Notes under the pieces: generated by a model | Seen by the model: the letters and a program-made list of their open reading frames with translations, nothing else | Told to the model about the DNA's origin: nothing | Database searches by the model: none | DNA from: Gammaproteobacteria bacterium | GTDB taxonomy: Bacteria > Pseudomonadota > Gammaproteobacteria > Pseudomonadales > Cellvibrionaceae | Length of the DNA stretch: 64,000 nt | Assembly: GCA_021151835.1 (NCBI GenBank) | Contig: JAGKWO010000014.1 | Span: 1-64,000, forward strand | Direction of reading: 5' to 3' | Program-made: the position numbers and the translations under genes | Part shown: positions 26,663 to 35,434 of the stretch, piece by piece | Position numbering within the stretch: the stretch's first letter is position 1 | Layout: the number at the start of each line of letters is the position of its first letter

Positions 26663-28330
26663 ATGCTTGCCAATCCATCCACCAAGTACCAGCGTTTTGT
26701 CGGCGTTTCCTTGCCCGACCGCCAATGGCCGAACAATCACATTGAAAAACCGCCCATTTGGATGAGCACTGACCTGCGTGATGGTAACCAGGCGCTAATC
26801 GACCCTATGTCGGTACAAACCAAATTGCGCATGTTCAAGGAATTGGTCGCGATTGGTTTTAAAGAAATCGAAATTGGTTTTCCTTCCGCGAGTGAAATTG
26901 ATTTCAACTTCACCCGTTTGTTGATCGAGGAAAATTTAATTCCCGATGACGTAACCATTGAAGTGTTGGTGCAAGCGCGTTACGACTTGATCGAAAAAAC
27001 CGTGCAGAGTTTGCGCGGTGCCAAGCGCGCGATTTTGCACATGTACAATCCGCTCGCGCCGGCATTCCGCAAAATTGTGTACAACACGGATAAAGAAGGC
27101 GTGAAAAAAATCGCCTTGCAAGGCACCCAATGGTGTAAAGAATTAACCGCGCAAGCACCGGAAGTGGATTGGACTTTCCAATATTCACCAGAAGTGTTTT
27201 CGTCAACTGAAATCGACTTTGTAAAAGAAGTATGTGATGCGGTGGTGGAAATCTGGAATCCATCGCCACAAAAGAAAATTATTCTGAATTTGCCGGCGAC
27301 TGTGGAGATGAATACTCCGAATACTTATGCCGATCAAATCGAGTGGATCCATCGCAATATCAATCGCCGCGATTCGATTGTGATCAGCGTGCATCCACAC
27401 AATGATCGCGGTACCGCCGTTGCCGCTGCCGAGTTGGCGGTGATGGCGGGTGCAGATCGTGTGGAAGGTTGTTTGTTCGGCAATGGTGAACGCACAGGTA
27501 ATGTCGACCTGGTAACCCTCGCGTTGAATTTGTATTCGCAAGGTGTACATCCCGGCCTGGATTTTTCCGATATCGATAAAGTGCGCAAGTTGCATGAAGA
27601 ATGCACGCAATTACCGGTGCATCCGCGTCACCCTTATGCGGGCGAGTTGGTATTTACGGCCTTCTCCGGTTCGCACCAGGATGCGATTAAAAAAGGTTTT
27701 GCAGTCCAGAAAAAACACACGCTGTGGGAAGTACCTTATCTGCCCATCGACCCGGCCGACTTAAGCCGCAGTTACGATGCTGTTGTGCGCGTGAACGCGC
27801 AATCCGGTAAAGGTGGCGTAAGCTTTTTATTGCAACAGGAAGCCGGTTTGCAATTGCCGCGTCGTTTGCAAATTGAATTCAGTTCTGTTGTGCAAAAGGT
27901 CAGTGACAGCACCGGTAAAGAAGTGAAGGCGAGCGATATCGTTAAAATTTTCAATGACGAATATTTTGCGGTGAACTCACCCATCACTTATCAATCCAGC
28001 AAATTCACTGAACAAGATGATAGTCACCAAGTTGATATTACTATCCATGCCCAGCACCAAAACAAAACCGTGCAAATCAGCGGCAGCGGCAACGGCCCAA
28101 TCGATGCAGCAGCACATGCGATCAGCCAGTTTATCGATGCCGATGTAAACGTAATTGACTACCACGAGCATTCTGTCGGTGAAGGTTCCGATGTAGTAGC
28201 GGTGACCTATGTTGAAATCAAAGTGAAAAACGGCAAACCGGTTTACGGTGTGGGGCAGGATCGCAACATTATTACTTCAGCAGTAAAAGCGCTGATTAAT
28301 GGTGTAAATCGTAGTGGTGCAATTAGTTAA
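26663..28330 (+). CDS. leuA: 2-isopropylmalate synthase
   Basis: LeuA condenses acetyl-CoA with 2-oxoisovalerate in the first committed step of leucine synthesis. The protein (about 555 residues, the longer type found in Pseudomonas) has the catalytic TIM-barrel motif STDLRDGNQALIDPM, the metal-binding HPHNDRGTAVAAAELA, and GNGERTGNVDLV. Its C-terminal LeuA dimer domain, the leucine feedback region, contains VEIKVKNGKPVYGVGQDRNI. ATG 26663 is chosen because AGGAG lies six bases upstream; a TTG two codons earlier overlaps that site. Confidence 0.97.
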   Translation: MLANPSTKYQRFVGVSLPDRQWPNNHIEKPPIWMSTDLRDGNQALIDPMSVQTKLRMFKELVAIGFKEIEIGFPSASEIDFNFTRLLIEENLIPDDVTIEVLVQARYDLIEKTVQSLRGAKRAILHMYNPLAPAFRKIVYNTDKEGVKKIALQGTQWCKELTAQAPEVDWTFQYSPEVFSSTEIDFVKEVCDAVVEIWNPSPQKKIILNLPATVEMNTPNTYADQIEWIHRNINRRDSIVISVHPHNDRGTAVAAAELAVMAGADRVEGCLFGNGERTGNVDLVTLALNLYSQGVHPGLDFSDIDKVRKLHEECTQLPVHPRHPYAGELVFTAFSGSHQDAIKKGFAVQKKHTLWEVPYLPIDPADLSRSYDAVVRVNAQSGKGGVSFLLQQEAGLQLPRRLQIEFSSVVQKVSDSTGKEVKASDIVKIFNDEYFAVNSPITYQSSKFTEQDDSHQVDITIHAQHQNKTVQISGSGNGPIDAAAHAISQFIDADVNVIDYHEHSVGEGSDVVAVTYVEIKVKNGKPVYGVGQDRNIITSAVKALINGVNRSGAIS

Positions 28331-28361
28331 CGATAAGCAAATAACAAGCAAACTGTATTCG

Positions 28362-28393
28362 AAAAAACGCAGCCCTGAAAGCTGCGTTTTTTA
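28362..28393. terminator. Terminator between leuA and the convergent deaminase-like gene
   Basis: AAAAAACGCAG pairs with CTGCGTTTTTT around CCCTGAAAG. A and T runs on both sides let it serve leuA and the convergent gene. Confidence 0.88.
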
Positions 28394-28400
28394 TGGATGA

Positions 28401-28934
28401 TTAAAATTCCTTTGCCATTGGCGAACCATTTTTTTTCCGATGCACATCGGTTGTCACCTCTATTCCATTTTCCCGCATCATTGTTATTGCTTGACGTGAA
28501 CCAGCACTTTGTTTGTAAACTGATCGGGCAATTACGATAATTTTAAACAAATACTCATTGCCTGTTATCGGGCAAATATACGGATTATTTTGAAAATTAA
28601 TTAATTCTTCAGCGCAACCAACCGGTTTATTACTGGTGCCAAGACTGGAAGAGCAAGGGGATTTGGAAACACTCAGTATGATGGTGTTAACAGCAGGCGA
28701 TACCACCAGCAACCCCACCTTGGCTTTAACAACACGAATAAATACATCTTCAGCATGCTCACAGCCATATCGTTTGGATTTATTGTTCTTCATAACTCCC
28801 AAACGAACACCATTTTCATGGGCATTATTGACTAAATATGCACTTCCATAAGTAGACATACCGGAACGCATCCATTGCTGGTTGCTGAGGTCGCCTTTTG
28901 CTTTTCCGAACTTATATTTTGGTGCTCTGGGCAT
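28401..28934 (-). CDS. Putative stand-alone deaminase-superfamily protein
   Basis: The 177-residue product starts at ATG 28934 (MPRAPKYKFGKAKGD) with AAAGGAG eight bases upstream. I do not recognise a close named family. It does show the zinc-deaminase arrangement: H60-A-E62 in GCEHAEDVFI, then a strand ending in S-P-C94 and a second cysteine C107 (GCAEELI), with a C-terminal basic tail. The long gap between the two cysteines recalls deaminase domains found at the ends of bacterial polymorphic toxins, rather than housekeeping cytidine deaminase (PCxxC). There is no signal peptide, no secretion domain and no obvious immunity gene next to it. Alternatives are a nucleotide deaminase or an unrelated zinc protein. 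Confidence 0.55.
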   Translation of the reverse strand: MPRAPKYKFGKAKGDLSNQQWMRSGMSTYGSAYLVNNAHENGVRLGVMKNNKSKRYGCEHAEDVFIRVVKAKVGLLVVSPAVNTIILSVSKSPCSSSLGTSNKPVGCAEELINFQNNPYICPITGNEYLFKIIVIARSVYKQSAGSRQAITMMRENGIEVTTDVHRKKNGSPMAKEF

Positions 28935-29138
28935 TGTTGACACTCCTTTAAATGCAGAAAGATGGATTGGGAACCAAAACTATCCCACCGGTGGTGGCTG
29001 ATTTGAATTACAGCGGATTACTGGTGTGTTGTCCAAAAAAATACTGAATCCATTTCCCGCCAGCCCGCGTCTTATCTTTAGAGTTAGCTGATTCCCACCA
29101 ATCCCCAACTTGGGAATTCGGCTTGCTCTCCGTGTAGT

Positions 29139-29209
29139 CTGCCTGCTGTACGACGCTCTGGTACAGGCAGGCAGCTTGGCCCCGGTGGATTACCCCGGGG
29201 ATTTTTTAC
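29139..29209 (+). ncRNA. Candidate structured RNA: two hairpins ending in a terminator
   Basis: CTGCCTGCTGTAC (29139-29151) pairs with GTACAGGCAGGCAG (29161-29174) with a single bulge. It is followed at once by CCCCGG (29180-29185) pairing with CCGGGG around TGGATTA, then six T residues. No gene ends just upstream on this strand, so the terminator is an orphan. It may end a small RNA transcribed from about 29050, or act as a leader attenuator for the permease operon starting at 29389. Confidence 0.45.
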
Positions 29210-29388
29210 CGTTGGTAATTGTTATGCGCCTTTTATGGTCGGAATCACCCGTAAGTTGATCCATGTGCTAATTTGTCGTGCACACCCATCGGATGGATAG
29301 TAACGATAAAAATGAATCCAGGCGGGTGACGGCTGCGTCAAATCCCACAAGTTGCCAGGTTACCACTACTTTTGATTGGGAAATCGTC

Positions 29389-30639
29389 ATGGATAGTTTG
29401 CAAGAAATCCTGTTTACCCTGCGCCAGAACAAACTGCGCACCGGGCTTACTGCTTTTGGTGTGTTCTGGGGAATTTTGATGTTGATCCTGCTGCTCGGCG
29501 CCGGGCGCGGTATGGAAAAAGCCCTGGCCGATGGCTGGAGTAATGATGTTGCCGATTCGATCTGGATTTTTCCCAGCACTACCTCTGTGCCTTATATGGG
29601 TTTGCCTGTCGGCCGCCAGATTGCGTTAACCGAAGCGGATATGGCCGCGGTGCGCCAGCAAATTCCCGGTGTGCGCTTTATCTCCAGTGAGAATCCGCTC
29701 GGCTCATTTATTAATTCTGATGTTTCTATTACCTATGGACCCAAATCCGGCAGCTTTGGCGTGCTCGGTGTGGCTGACCAATATTTCAACATCAAGGAAA
29801 AAGTCCGTTTCGATGATGGTCGTCGTTTGAATCTATTGGATGAAGATGACAATCGCAAAGTAGTGGTAATTGGTACGCGCGTCAGCGAGCGATTGTTTAC
29901 TACCCATGCCGAAGCGATTGGCAGGGAAATTCAAATCAACGGTATTTCATTCAAAGTTATCGGTTTGTTTTTTGATAAAGGTAATCAGGGACGTATGTCC
30001 GAGCGCGTGTATATGCCAGTCACTGCTTTTAAAAAAGCATTTGGTGGCGGGCAGGAGGTTGCGCTGATTACGGTACGCCCAAAGGCCGGGATCGATGGCA
30101 TAAAGCTGGAAGAACAAATTCTCTCTCTGCTTAAACAGCGCCACAAAATTGCGCCTGACGATGTGCGTGCAATTGAAGTTAGTAATAAAGCGCGTGAAGC
30201 CGCGGATCTCAACGCGATGTTTACCGGATTAAATATGTTTATCTGGATGGTGGGAATCGGTACTTTGCTCGCAGGCATTGTCGGTGTAAGCAATATCATG
30301 ATCATCACCGTAAAAGAACGTACGCGCGAAATTGGTATTCGTAAAGCCTTAGGTGCAAATCCATCATCAATTGTCGGCAGTCTGTTATTTGAATCTGTTT
30401 TAGTAACGAGTATTGCCGGTTACAGCGGTTTGGTTTTAGGCGTGGGGATTCTGGAAGGTGTCTCAGCGCTGCTGACCAAAATGAAAATCGAATTACCGTT
30501 TTTTCGCCAGCCGGATATTGATATGGGCGTTGCGGTGAGCGCATTGATATTGCTGATTCTCGCCGGTGTAGTGGCGGGTTTGATGCCCGCTTTACGCGCG
30601 GCGCGCATTACACCCATTGAAGCCATGAAAGCAGAATAA
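29389..30639 (+). CDS. MacB/FtsX-type ABC transporter permease, pair A member 1
   Basis: The 416-residue protein has an N-terminal membrane helix in a conserved start (LRQNKLRTGLTAFGVFWGILMLILLLGAGRGM), a periplasmic MacB-PCD domain (about residues 45-280) and three C-terminal helices including GVSNIMIITVKERTREIGIRKALGA. I use ATG 29389 (MDSLQEILFTLRQNK); the frame is open further upstream but that part is not family-like. It is closely similar to the permease at 32854. It has no ATP-binding domain of its own, so it depends on the ATPase at 32103. Confidence 0.92.
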   Translation: MDSLQEILFTLRQNKLRTGLTAFGVFWGILMLILLLGAGRGMEKALADGWSNDVADSIWIFPSTTSVPYMGLPVGRQIALTEADMAAVRQQIPGVRFISSENPLGSFINSDVSITYGPKSGSFGVLGVADQYFNIKEKVRFDDGRRLNLLDEDDNRKVVVIGTRVSERLFTTHAEAIGREIQINGISFKVIGLFFDKGNQGRMSERVYMPVTAFKKAFGGGQEVALITVRPKAGIDGIKLEEQILSLLKQRHKIAPDDVRAIEVSNKAREAADLNAMFTGLNMFIWMVGIGTLLAGIVGVSNIMIITVKERTREIGIRKALGANPSSIVGSLLFESVLVTSIAGYSGLVLGVGILEGVSALLTKMKIELPFFRQPDIDMGVAVSALILLILAGVVAGLMPALRAARITPIEAMKAE

Positions 30640-30653
30640 ACAGGAAGTAAATT

Positions 30654-31913
30654 ATGTTTGATGTGGATAAGTGGCAAGAAATACTCACCAGTTTGGGCAA
30701 GCAGAAATTGCGCACGGGCTTAACCGCGTTCGGCGTTTTCTGGGGCATTTTTATGCTGGTGATATTGCTCGGTTTTGGCACCGGCTTTGGAACCAAAATA
30801 GAAACAATCTTTGGTGATGCCAAAAGCGTTGTGATTTTTTGGCCTTCCAATACCACCCAGCTCAGTTTTGAAGGCCTCAGTAAAGGCCGTGCGATAAAAT
30901 TTACGCAAGAAGATGTCGATGCAATTCGCCAATCCATTTCATCAGTAAACCTGGTGGATGGAAAAAACAACCTCGGTAATTTTGGTGCAGCGCAATATAT
31001 TGTTTATGGTAAGGAAAGTGGCTCCTTTTCAGTAACGGGAACCCATGCTGGCTGGGAAGCGTTTGAATTTATCAAACTGCTTGAAGGGCGGTTTATTAAT
31101 CCCCTCGATGAAAAAGAAAAACGCAAAATCGCGGTCATAGGTACGCGCGTGAAAGAAGTGTTATTTAAAAACGGCGCGAATCCCATCGGCGAATCGATCA
31201 ATGTTGGCAGTGTAAAATTTAAAGTAGTGGGCATTTATAAATCCACGGAGCCCGACGGAGCACAAGAAGCTAACAGCAAGATTTTTTTACCGAATGAAAC
31301 CTTACGCCAGGCTTTCAACCAAATGGATGCCTTTCACGTGTTGTATTTTTCACCCAAACCCGGCTTCAGTGCATTTGATATGGAGCGCGATGTAAAAAAA
31401 TTGTTATACGAGCGTAAAAAGATTCACCCGGATGATACGGGTGTGATTGGCGGGTTTAATATGGAACAAGCCTACCAGATGAATCGCGGTTTGGTTGACG
31501 GGGTATTGGGTTTTAGCTGGATGGTCGCGATTGGCACGATCATCGCCGGTGTTATCGGCGTCGGCAATATTATGTTGGTGGTAGTCAAAGAACGCACGCG
31601 CGAAATTGGTTTACGCAAAGCCATGGGCGCAACGCCGACGAATATCAGTTTAATGATTATCCACGAATCGCTGGTGATAACGGTTATCGCCGGTTACGCC
31701 GGACTCGCCGTCGGCGTGTTATTGCTGGAGGGAATTCGCGCGCTGCTAGTCAAGCTGGGGCAGGGTGATGGAATATTTGCGTCGCCTTACATTGATATCA
31801 ATATCGCACTCATGGCCTTAAGCGTTTTAGTGTTAACGGGAGTACTCGCCGCACTCTTGCCGGCAGCCAAGGCTGCATCGGTAAATCCTATTACTGCCTT
31901 GCAGGATGAATAA
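30654..31913 (+). CDS. MacB/FtsX-type ABC transporter permease, pair A member 2
   Basis: The 419-residue permease starts 15 bases after its partner. It shares the topology: one N-terminal helix (RTGLTAFGVFWGIFMLVILLGFG), a periplasmic domain, and three helices with GVGNIMLVVVKERTREIGLRKAMGA. It differs consistently from the first member (GVGNIML with IGLRKAMGA against GVSNIMI with IGIRKALGA) and resembles the permease at 34102, so two permease classes alternate. A heterodimer with the preceding gene product is likely. Confidence 0.92.
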   Translation: MFDVDKWQEILTSLGKQKLRTGLTAFGVFWGIFMLVILLGFGTGFGTKIETIFGDAKSVVIFWPSNTTQLSFEGLSKGRAIKFTQEDVDAIRQSISSVNLVDGKNNLGNFGAAQYIVYGKESGSFSVTGTHAGWEAFEFIKLLEGRFINPLDEKEKRKIAVIGTRVKEVLFKNGANPIGESINVGSVKFKVVGIYKSTEPDGAQEANSKIFLPNETLRQAFNQMDAFHVLYFSPKPGFSAFDMERDVKKLLYERKKIHPDDTGVIGGFNMEQAYQMNRGLVDGVLGFSWMVAIGTIIAGVIGVGNIMLVVVKERTREIGLRKAMGATPTNISLMIIHESLVITVIAGYAGLAVGVLLLEGIRALLVKLGQGDGIFASPYIDINIALMALSVLVLTGVLAALLPAAKAASVNPITALQDE

Positions 31914-32102
31914 TTTTTTTTCGCACCTGAATCCAAAACAATTAGATACACATCCAATAGGATAATAGAGGCAAAATGCATTGCTGACACTTGTCACAAG
32001 AGTGTTAAGCCAGCGTAAATGGACCGGACATTTGTGCAAAAGTCTCTAAGCTGTGCAGGCTAATTTACGGCTCGACAGCAGAATTAATAACAGGAAGCCA
32101 GC

Positions 32103-32831
32103 ATGATCAAATTGCATAACATCCACAAATACTACCACTCCGGTGAGCAACCCTTGCATGTGCTCAAAGGCATTGATTTGCATATTCGCGAAGGCGAGCT
32201 GGTGTCGATCATGGGTTCATCGGGCTCGGGCAAATCTACCTTGCTGAATATTCTCGGTATTCTGGATACCCATGATCAGGGTGATTATTTCCTCGCTGGC
32301 CGCGAAATAAAAAATTTAAAAGAAAAAACTGCTGCAAAAATGCGCAATGAATTATTGGGTTTTGTATTCCAGTCGTTCAATTTATTGCCATTTAAAAATG
32401 CTACCGAAAATGTTGCCTTGCCATTGTATTACCAGGGCGTGAGCCGCAAGGAGCGCAATTATCGCGCGGATAAATATCTGGAAATGGTTGGCCTGTCGCA
32501 CCGCGCCAAACATATGCCCAATGAAATGTCCGGTGGGCAAAAGCAGCGCGTAGCAATTGCACGGGCGCTGGTAACGCAACCTAAAGTTATTCTCGCCGAT
32601 GAACCGACCGGTGCACTGGATAGCCAGACTACCCAGGAAGTTATGTCGCTGATGAAAGACATTCACCAATTGGGCAACACCATTGTGATCGTGACCCACG
32701 AACAGGATATTGCCGATCAAACCCAACGCCAGATTATTTTGAAAGATGGATTAATTATTGCCGGCCATCATCACCATTCCCATCTTGCGGACAACATTGC
32801 CGATCAGGATGAAGAAGAAATCCTCGGTTGA
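32103..32831 (+). CDS. MacB/LolD-type ABC transporter ATP-binding protein
   Basis: The 242-residue ATPase powers the neighbouring permeases. Motifs in order: Walker A GSSGSGKSTLLN, Q-loop VFQSFNLLPF, signature MSGGQKQRVAIARAL, Walker B VILADEPTGALD and the switch histidine in VTHEQD. The C terminus is His/Asp-rich (GHHHHSHLADNIADQDEEE), unusual and possibly metal-binding. It is the only ATPase in the locus and sits between the two permease pairs, after a 190-base gap that may hold an internal promoter. Confidence 0.95.
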   Translation: MIKLHNIHKYYHSGEQPLHVLKGIDLHIREGELVSIMGSSGSGKSTLLNILGILDTHDQGDYFLAGREIKNLKEKTAAKMRNELLGFVFQSFNLLPFKNATENVALPLYYQGVSRKERNYRADKYLEMVGLSHRAKHMPNEMSGGQKQRVAIARALVTQPKVILADEPTGALDSQTTQEVMSLMKDIHQLGNTIVIVTHEQDIADQTQRQIILKDGLIIAGHHHHSHLADNIADQDEEEILG

Positions 32832-32853
32832 TTGCCGGTAATAAAGAGGTTTT

Positions 32854-34089
32854 ATGGACGGGTTACAGGAAATTCTCTACACACTGCGCATGAATAAATT
32901 GCGCACGGGCCTAACCGCGTTTGGTGTGTTCTGGGGCATTTTTATGTTGATATTGTTGCTCGGTGCCGGGCGCGGTATGCAAAACGGTATCTATGAGGAC
33001 TTCGGTTCTGATGTGCTGGATTTTATTGTTGCCTACACAGGTACCACATCAGTTGCTTACAAAGGTATGGGGTTGGGGCGGCACATCCAGTTTACGCAAG
33101 ATGATGTGGATGCAATCAAACAACAAATTCCCGAGGTTCGTTTTATTGCCGCCGACAATCAACGCGAAGGTATATCCCTGGTTTACGGGCGCAAGAACGC
33201 CAACTTCGAAGTGCATGGTGTGCCCGATGAGTATTTTGATGTGAAGGAAAGTATTCCTTTTACCATCGGCCGCAAATTGAATCCGTTCGATGAAAAAGAA
33301 TTACGCAAAATCACCGTTATCGGTACCGTTGTTGCGGAACGTTTATTTGGCAAGGATATAAATCCGGTCAACAAAGATATTCGTATTAACGGTGTGGTAA
33401 TGAAAGTGGTGGGCGTGTTTTACGACAAGGGCAATCGCGGGCGCGATTCGGAACGCGTTTACATTCCCCAATCAACATTCCAGAAAATGTTTGGTACCAG
33501 CAATCGTATTGGCTCCATCTGGTTGCGCCCGCAATTGGGACTGGATGGTTTTGCAGTCGAGAAAAAAGTGATCGAATTATTGCAGCGCCGCCATTCAGTG
33601 TCGCCGGAAGATAAACGTGCAATCCAGTCATTCAATATGGCCGAACCGGCAAAAATGGTGAATGGATTATTTTTAGGCATCAACACCCTTATCTGGTTTG
33701 TTGGCCTCGGTACATTGATGGCGGGGATTGTGGGTGTGAGTAACATCATGATTATTACAGTGAAAGAACGTACGCGCGAAATTGGTATTCGCAAAGCCCT
33801 GGGGGCAACGCCATTCAGCATTGTCGGCACACTGTTATTTGAATCGATCCTGGTAACCAGTATTGCCGGTTATGCGGGGCTGGTGTTGGGCGTAGGCTTA
33901 ATTGAATTGGTTTCGTTCGGATTAAATTCGGTGGGGGCGCAACTACCGTTTTTTAAAAACCCGGAAATTAATTTCCAGGTAGCGATAACGGCAATTGTGT
34001 TGTTGATAGTGGTCGGTGCTTTGGCAGGGTTGGTGCCGGCACTGCGCGCGGCGAAAATTATGCCGATTGAAGCCATGCGTGCGGATTAA
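32854..34089 (+). CDS. MacB/FtsX-type ABC transporter permease, pair B member 1
   Basis: The 411-residue protein is the near paralogue of the permease at 29389, with the same beginning (MDGLQEILYTLRMNKLRTGL) and GVSNIMIITVKERTREIGIRKALGATPFS. It has one N-terminal helix, a periplasmic domain and three C-terminal helices. It lies 22 bases after the ATPase gene and 12 bases before the next permease, so the three are surely cotranscribed. Confidence 0.93.
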   Translation: MDGLQEILYTLRMNKLRTGLTAFGVFWGIFMLILLLGAGRGMQNGIYEDFGSDVLDFIVAYTGTTSVAYKGMGLGRHIQFTQDDVDAIKQQIPEVRFIAADNQREGISLVYGRKNANFEVHGVPDEYFDVKESIPFTIGRKLNPFDEKELRKITVIGTVVAERLFGKDINPVNKDIRINGVVMKVVGVFYDKGNRGRDSERVYIPQSTFQKMFGTSNRIGSIWLRPQLGLDGFAVEKKVIELLQRRHSVSPEDKRAIQSFNMAEPAKMVNGLFLGINTLIWFVGLGTLMAGIVGVSNIMIITVKERTREIGIRKALGATPFSIVGTLLFESILVTSIAGYAGLVLGVGLIELVSFGLNSVGAQLPFFKNPEINFQVAITAIVLLIVVGALAGLVPALRAAKIMPIEAMRAD

Positions 34090-34101
34090 CAGGAGCCACC
34101 G

Positions 34102-35367
34102 ATGATTATCGATACCGAAAAGTGGCAGGAAATTTTTAAAACCTTTGGCCAACATAAATTGCGCACGGCATTAACCGCGTTTGGTGTGTTCTGGGGCATA
34201 TTTATGCTCACGTTATTGCTCGGTGCAGGCAAGGGTTTGGAAAATGGTGTGAATGAAGGTTTTCCGCGTGTGCCCAATATTGTGTGGATATGGGTTCAGG
34301 GCAATACCCAATTACCTTATCAAGGTATGCCCATTGGAAGGCAAATAGCATTTAAACCGGAAGATGTCGCGGCCATTGAAAAAAATGTTCCCAGCGTCGG
34401 TTTTATTCGCGGGCAAAATTCCGTAGGCATCTGGAGCGGTACACCGCCCTATGCGGTACACAAAGATAAAAACGGTACCTTTTTTGTGGAAGGCATACAC
34501 GCGAAAATGGAAAACATTAATTCATTGCGCATGATTGCCGGACGCAGTATCAATGAATTCGATGATCGTGAAAAACGCAAAACAGTCATCATTGGTACCC
34601 GTGTACGCACGCAATTATTCAAGGCCGATGAAAATCCTGTTGGTGCTGACATCACCATTAATGGCATTAGCTTTAAAGTGGTTGGTGTATTTGAATCGCT
34701 TGCCAATGGTAACCAGCAACAGGAAGAGGAAAAAATTTATATTCCCAATGACACCCTGCGCTATGCGTTTAACCAGGTGGGCTGGATCGGTAGTTTTGTT
34801 GTTCAACCCAAACCGGGTTTGCATGCACGTGTTGCCGAAGAGGATGTAAAAAAATACCTGGCTGAGCTTAAGAAAGTAGATCCAAAAGATACCGGCGTAT
34901 TTGGCAGTTTTAATTTGCAAAACGAGTTCGACAAAATTGAAGGTCTGTTCACCGGCATAAAAGTATTCAGTTGGGTGGTAGCGATAGGGACAATTATGGC
35001 GGGCGCGATTGGTGTGGGTAATATCATGCTGATCGTAGTGAAAGAACGCACCCGTGAAATCGGTTTGCGCAAAGCGCTGGGTGCAACTCCCAATTCAATC
35101 ATTGGCATGATTGTCCAGGAATCGGTTTTTATCACAACGGTTGCCGGTTATCTGGGGTTGGTAATGGGGGTATTGCTGTTGGAAGGCATGGCCAAATTAC
35201 TCGAAGCCGGTGGCGGTAAAGCGGGCTTCTTTGGTAAACCGGAAGTGGATTTCGCAACGGCATTTACCGCGTTGGTGGTGTTGGTAATTTCCGGATTGCT
35301 AGCCTCGCTAATGCCGGCGGCAAAAGCGGCAGGTGTTAATCCCATTGTGGCATTGCAGGATGAGTAA
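34102..35367 (+). CDS. MacB/FtsX-type ABC transporter permease, pair B member 2
   Basis: The 421-residue protein parallels the permease at 30654: MIIDTEKWQEIFKTFGQHKLRTALTAFGVFWGIFML at the N terminus and GVGNIMLIVVKERTREIGLRKALGATPNS in the C-terminal half. It ends PAAKAAGVNPIVALQDE, the same ending as its paralogue. The two pairs therefore arose by duplication of a two-gene unit. Confidence 0.93.
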   Translation: MIIDTEKWQEIFKTFGQHKLRTALTAFGVFWGIFMLTLLLGAGKGLENGVNEGFPRVPNIVWIWVQGNTQLPYQGMPIGRQIAFKPEDVAAIEKNVPSVGFIRGQNSVGIWSGTPPYAVHKDKNGTFFVEGIHAKMENINSLRMIAGRSINEFDDREKRKTVIIGTRVRTQLFKADENPVGADITINGISFKVVGVFESLANGNQQQEEEKIYIPNDTLRYAFNQVGWIGSFVVQPKPGLHARVAEEDVKKYLAELKKVDPKDTGVFGSFNLQNEFDKIEGLFTGIKVFSWVVAIGTIMAGAIGVGNIMLIVVKERTREIGLRKALGATPNSIIGMIVQESVFITTVAGYLGLVMGVLLLEGMAKLLEAGGGKAGFFGKPEVDFATAFTALVVLVISGLLASLMPAAKAAGVNPIVALQDE

Positions 35368-35434
35368 TTTAATTTTGTAGTTAATCATTAGCGTTAGGTA
35401 TTTTTAATAATTTTAGCAACGTAAGAAGGACACC

